Source: an uncultured Lachnospiraceae bacterium
GTDB lineage: Bacteria; Bacillota; Clostridia; Lachnospirales; Lachnospiraceae
Direction: 5' to 3'
Assembly: GCA_910585765.1 (NCBI GenBank)
Contig: CAJUES010000002.1
Coordinates: 1 to 26,459, forward strand
Length of the DNA: 26,459 nt
The notes beneath the pieces are model-generated. The model was not told the origin of the DNA and made no database searches. It saw nothing but the letters and a program-made list of their open reading frames with translations. This document shows, piece after piece, positions 24,514-26,459 of this stretch (its first letter is position 1; each line of letters opens with the position of its first letter). Both the position numbers and the translations under genes were made by a program.

Positions 24514-25698
24514 ATGATCTATCTTGATAACGCGGCGACGACCAGGGTCTCCGAGGAAGTGTTTGAGGCGATGAAACCCTATTTCTGCGAACAGTATGCA
24601 AACCCTTCCGGCATCTACTCCTTTGCGGGAAGATCCATGAAGGCGGTGGATGAGGCGAGAAGGAGTGTTGCGCAGCTGATCGGTGCACAGCACGATGAAA
24701 TTTATTTTACAGCCGGCGGAAGCGAGTCGGATAACTGGGCAGTCAAAGCGGCGGCAGCGTTCTGCCAGAAAAAAGGAAAACATATCATAACTTCTAAGAT
24801 CGAGCACCACGCGGTGCTGCATACCTGCCAGTATCTGGAGAAGCAGGGATATGAGGTCACGTATGTGGACGTGGATGCGTGCGGCGTGATAAAGCTTGAT
24901 GAGCTGGAGGCGGCGATCAGACCCGATACCATCCTGATCACAGTCATGGCGGCGAACAACGAGATCGGTACGATACAGCCGCTCAGGGAGATCGGCGCGC
25001 TGGCAAAGAAGAACGGGATCCTGTTCCACACGGACGCGGTGCAGGCATACGGGCATATTCCGCTGGATGTGGATGCGCTCCATATCGACATGCTCAGCGC
25101 CAGCGGGCACAAGTTCCACGGACCCAAGGGGATCGGGTTCCTCTATATCCGAAAAGGTGTGCGCATCGGCTCGTTTGTGCACGGAGGCGCGCAGGAGCGG
25201 TCACGCCGCGCAGGGACGCTCAATGTGCCGGGGATCGTCGGCATCGGAGCGGCGGCAAGGCTGGCTGCAGCCAGCCTTCAGGAGCGGCAGGAGCAGGAGA
25301 CGGCACTCAGGGACTATCTGATCAGGAGGGTGCTCGAGGAGATCCCCTACAGCAGGCTGAACGGACACGCGACAGACAGACTGCCGGGCAATGCAAACTT
25401 CTGCTTCCGATTCATAGAGGGCGAGTCGCTGCTCATACTGCTCGACCAGCAGGGGATCTGTGCGTCCTCCGGCTCGGCGTGCACATCGGGCTCACTCGAC
25501 CCGTCCCATGTGTTGTTGGCGCTCGGGCTGCCCCATGAGCTTGCACACGGTTCCCTGAGGCTGACACTCTCGGAGGAGACGACCAGGGAGGACATCGACA
25601 GTACGGTGGATGCGGTCGGCAGGATCGTGGAGCGGCTCCGCTCCATGTCACCGCTGTACGAGGATTTTATAAAACAGAACCGGAAGAGGGAGGCGTAG
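24514..25698 (+). CDS. iscS: Cysteine desulfurase (NifS/IscS family)
   Basis: 394 aa from ATG 24514, with GAGGAAAAG about 8 nt upstream and the universal MIYLDNAATT N-terminus. It converts cysteine to alanine and passes the sulfur as persulfide to the scaffold. Visible key parts are H99 in EHHAVLHT, the NNEIGT loop, the D174/Q177 region FHTDAVQAYG, Schiff-base lysine K200 in SGHKFHGPKG, and catalytic C323 in SSGSACTSG. The loop around C323 is short, like NifS-type enzymes of Clostridia. It is preceded by the Rrf2 gene (37-nt gap) and followed by the NifU-like gene after 6 nt. Confidence 0.96.
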   Translation: MIYLDNAATTRVSEEVFEAMKPYFCEQYANPSGIYSFAGRSMKAVDEARRSVAQLIGAQHDEIYFTAGGSESDNWAVKAAAAFCQKKGKHIITSKIEHHAVLHTCQYLEKQGYEVTYVDVDACGVIKLDELEAAIRPDTILITVMAANNEIGTIQPLREIGALAKKNGILFHTDAVQAYGHIPLDVDALHIDMLSASGHKFHGPKGIGFLYIRKGVRIGSFVHGGAQERSRRAGTLNVPGIVGIGAAARLAAASLQERQEQETALRDYLIRRVLEEIPYSRLNGHATDRLPGNANFCFRFIEGESLLILLDQQGICASSGSACTSGSLDPSHVLLALGLPHELAHGSLRLTLSEETTREDIDSTVDAVGRIVERLRSMSPLYEDFIKQNRKREA

Positions 25699-25704
25699 GG
25701 ACCG

Positions 25705-26109
25705 ATGTACAGTGAGAAGGTAATGGATCATTTCAGCAATCCGCGCAATGTGGGGGAGATCGAGGATCCGAGCGGCGTGGGCACTGTCGGAAACGCGAAG
25801 TGCGGGGATATCATGCGGATGTATCTCGACATAGACGACAACGGCATCATACAGGATGCGAAGTTCAAGACTTTTGGCTGCGGTGCGGCGGTGGCGACCA
25901 GCAGCATGGCGACAGAGCTTGTGAAGGGCAGGACAGTCACGCAGGCGCTGGAAGTGACCAACAAGGCGGTCATGGAGGCGCTCGACGGTCTTCCCCCCGA
26001 GAAGGTGCACTGTTCCCTGCTTGCGGAGGAGGCGATACACGCGGCGCTGTGGGATTATGCAAAGAAGAATGATATCAGCATCGAGGGTCTGGAGGATCCG
26101 GTCAAATGA
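25705..26109 (+). CDS. iscU: NifU/IscU-type Fe-S cluster scaffold
   Basis: 134 aa, the normal IscU length, starting with the conserved MYSEKVMDHFSNPRNVGEIE. The three cluster-ligand cysteines are all present: C33 (NAKCGD), C59 (FGCGAA) and C103 (VHCSLLAEEA), plus D35. The segment before C103 reads LPPEK (96-100) where E. coli IscU has LPPVK, the HscA-binding motif. No hscA or hscB is in the window. It assembles transient clusters using sulfur from the IscS encoded 6 nt upstream. The stop codon lies inside the downstream terminator stem. Confidence 0.94.
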   Translation: MYSEKVMDHFSNPRNVGEIEDPSGVGTVGNAKCGDIMRMYLDIDDNGIIQDAKFKTFGCGAAVATSSMATELVKGRTVTQALEVTNKAVMEALDGLPPEKVHCSLLAEEAIHAALWDYAKKNDISIEGLEDPVK

Positions 26110-26124
26110 CCGGATCTTTTTTTT
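26095..26124 (+). terminator. Intrinsic terminator of the isc operon
   Basis: Inverted repeat GATCCGGTC / GACCGGATC (9 bp, 4-nt loop) followed by eight T. The left arm is the last codons of the scaffold gene and the stop TGA is at 26107-26109 in the loop and right arm. Confidence 0.9.
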
Positions 26125-26205
26125 CGGATGCGGCGCGCTGGATGATGCCGAAAGGGCAGGGGTGGACAACGTGATCGGATTTTCACAAAAAAAGCATAAA
26201 ATTTA

Positions 26206-26234
26206 TTGATAATCAAGGCAATCTGCACTATACT
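26206..26234 (+). promoter_or_regulatory. Sigma-A promoter reading into the heptad array
   Basis: TTGATA at 26206-26211, 17 bp, TATACT at 26229-26234. Transcription would start near 26241, about 40 nt before the repeat array. No start codon with a ribosome site follows before the window ends. Confidence 0.7.
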
Positions 26235-26281
26235 ATTATTTAGTGAGATATCGGCACAGAAAATGATTGGTCAATAATTCC

Positions 26282-26459
26282 TGATACATAATTTTCTGAT
26301 ACAAATTTATGATTAAATATTTCTGATCAATAATTTTTGATACATAATTTTTGATCGATGAATTCTGATCGATGACGTCTGATTTCTGATTGAAGATTTC
26401 TGATTGAAGATTTCTGATTGAAGATTTTTGACTGAAGATTTCTGATTGAAGATTTTTGA
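26282..26459. repeat. A+T-rich heptanucleotide / 14-bp tandem array, continuing past the window
   Basis: TGAT/TGAC/TGA anchors occur at 26282, 26297, 26310, 26324, 26338, 26352, 26366, 26380, 26387, 26401, 26415, 26429, 26443 and 26457. From 26310 on every step is 14 bp except one 7-bp slip (26380-26387). From 26324 the DNA divides exactly into heptamers alternating TGATNNA with NGATTTC/TAATTTT. The right part (unit TGATTGAAGATTTC) is nearly perfect, the left part decayed. Together with 26125-26281, which holds only the promoter, this stretch has no recognisable gene. Confidence 0.85.

Noticed and set aside
26282..26459. CRISPR array
   Set aside because: Units are 7/14 bp with no unique spacers, and no cas genes are present.

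Overview
The window looks like chromosomal DNA of a Gram-positive, anaerobic Firmicute, most likely a Lachnospiraceae-type Clostridia. This is inferred from gene content and style: a LytTR/GHKL two-component pair beside ABC exporters, an Rrf2-IscS-NifU-like operon, a large carbohydrate-type solute-binding protein with a divergent ArsR-type regulator, strong GGAGG ribosome sites, and G+C-rich genes between A+T-rich intergenic regions. No rRNA, tRNA, CRISPR array or insertion sequence was seen.

Layout. (1) 85-3831: a consensus promoter, a dCache-type chemoreceptor, then a LytTR response regulator and a short soluble GHKL histidine kinase. (2) 3856-7642: a 21-bp-phased pair of LytTR/AgrA-like boxes and an extended -10 promoter, followed by two overlapping ABC half-exporters, probably one heterodimer. 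(3) 7690-8389 (minus): an intact blaI-type repressor with its own promoter and operator, followed only by the last ~80 codons of a blaR1-type sensor. (4) 8403-11458: aminotransferase, patatin-like hydrolase and UppP, closed by a bidirectional terminator. (5) 11566-12495 (minus): an ArsR-type HTH protein with a long C-terminal domain, and a 485-nt control region shared with the solute-binding gene. (6) 12981-17882: the solute-binding gene is cut short and joined to the last ~30 codons of a moxR-type ATPase gene. The rest of the MoxR cluster (DUF58 protein and a DUF4129-like membrane protein) follows with start/stop overlaps. (7) 17901-19163: a Rep_3-type replication initiator with no other plasmid genes. 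(8) 19238-23902: ABC ATPase, a single-pass protein with a Pro/Gln/Gly-rich head (DUF6583-like), and an internally duplicated ABC-2 permease. (9) 23941-26124: the isc-type operon (Rrf2 regulator, cysteine desulfurase, NifU/IscU scaffold) with promoter and terminator. (10) 26206-26459: a consensus promoter running into a heptanucleotide-phased A+T-rich array that continues past the window end.

How the parts work together. The LytTR system probably switches on the adjacent exporter pair through the repeats at 3856-3885. BlaI probably represses itself but has lost its sensor. The DUF58 and DUF4129-like genes probably now sit under the sugar-uptake promoter because of the fusion. The most unusual structures are the SBP-moxR fusion scar, the heptad array, the LytTR boxes, the blaR1 remnant, and the three-gene ABC-2/DUF6583-like module.
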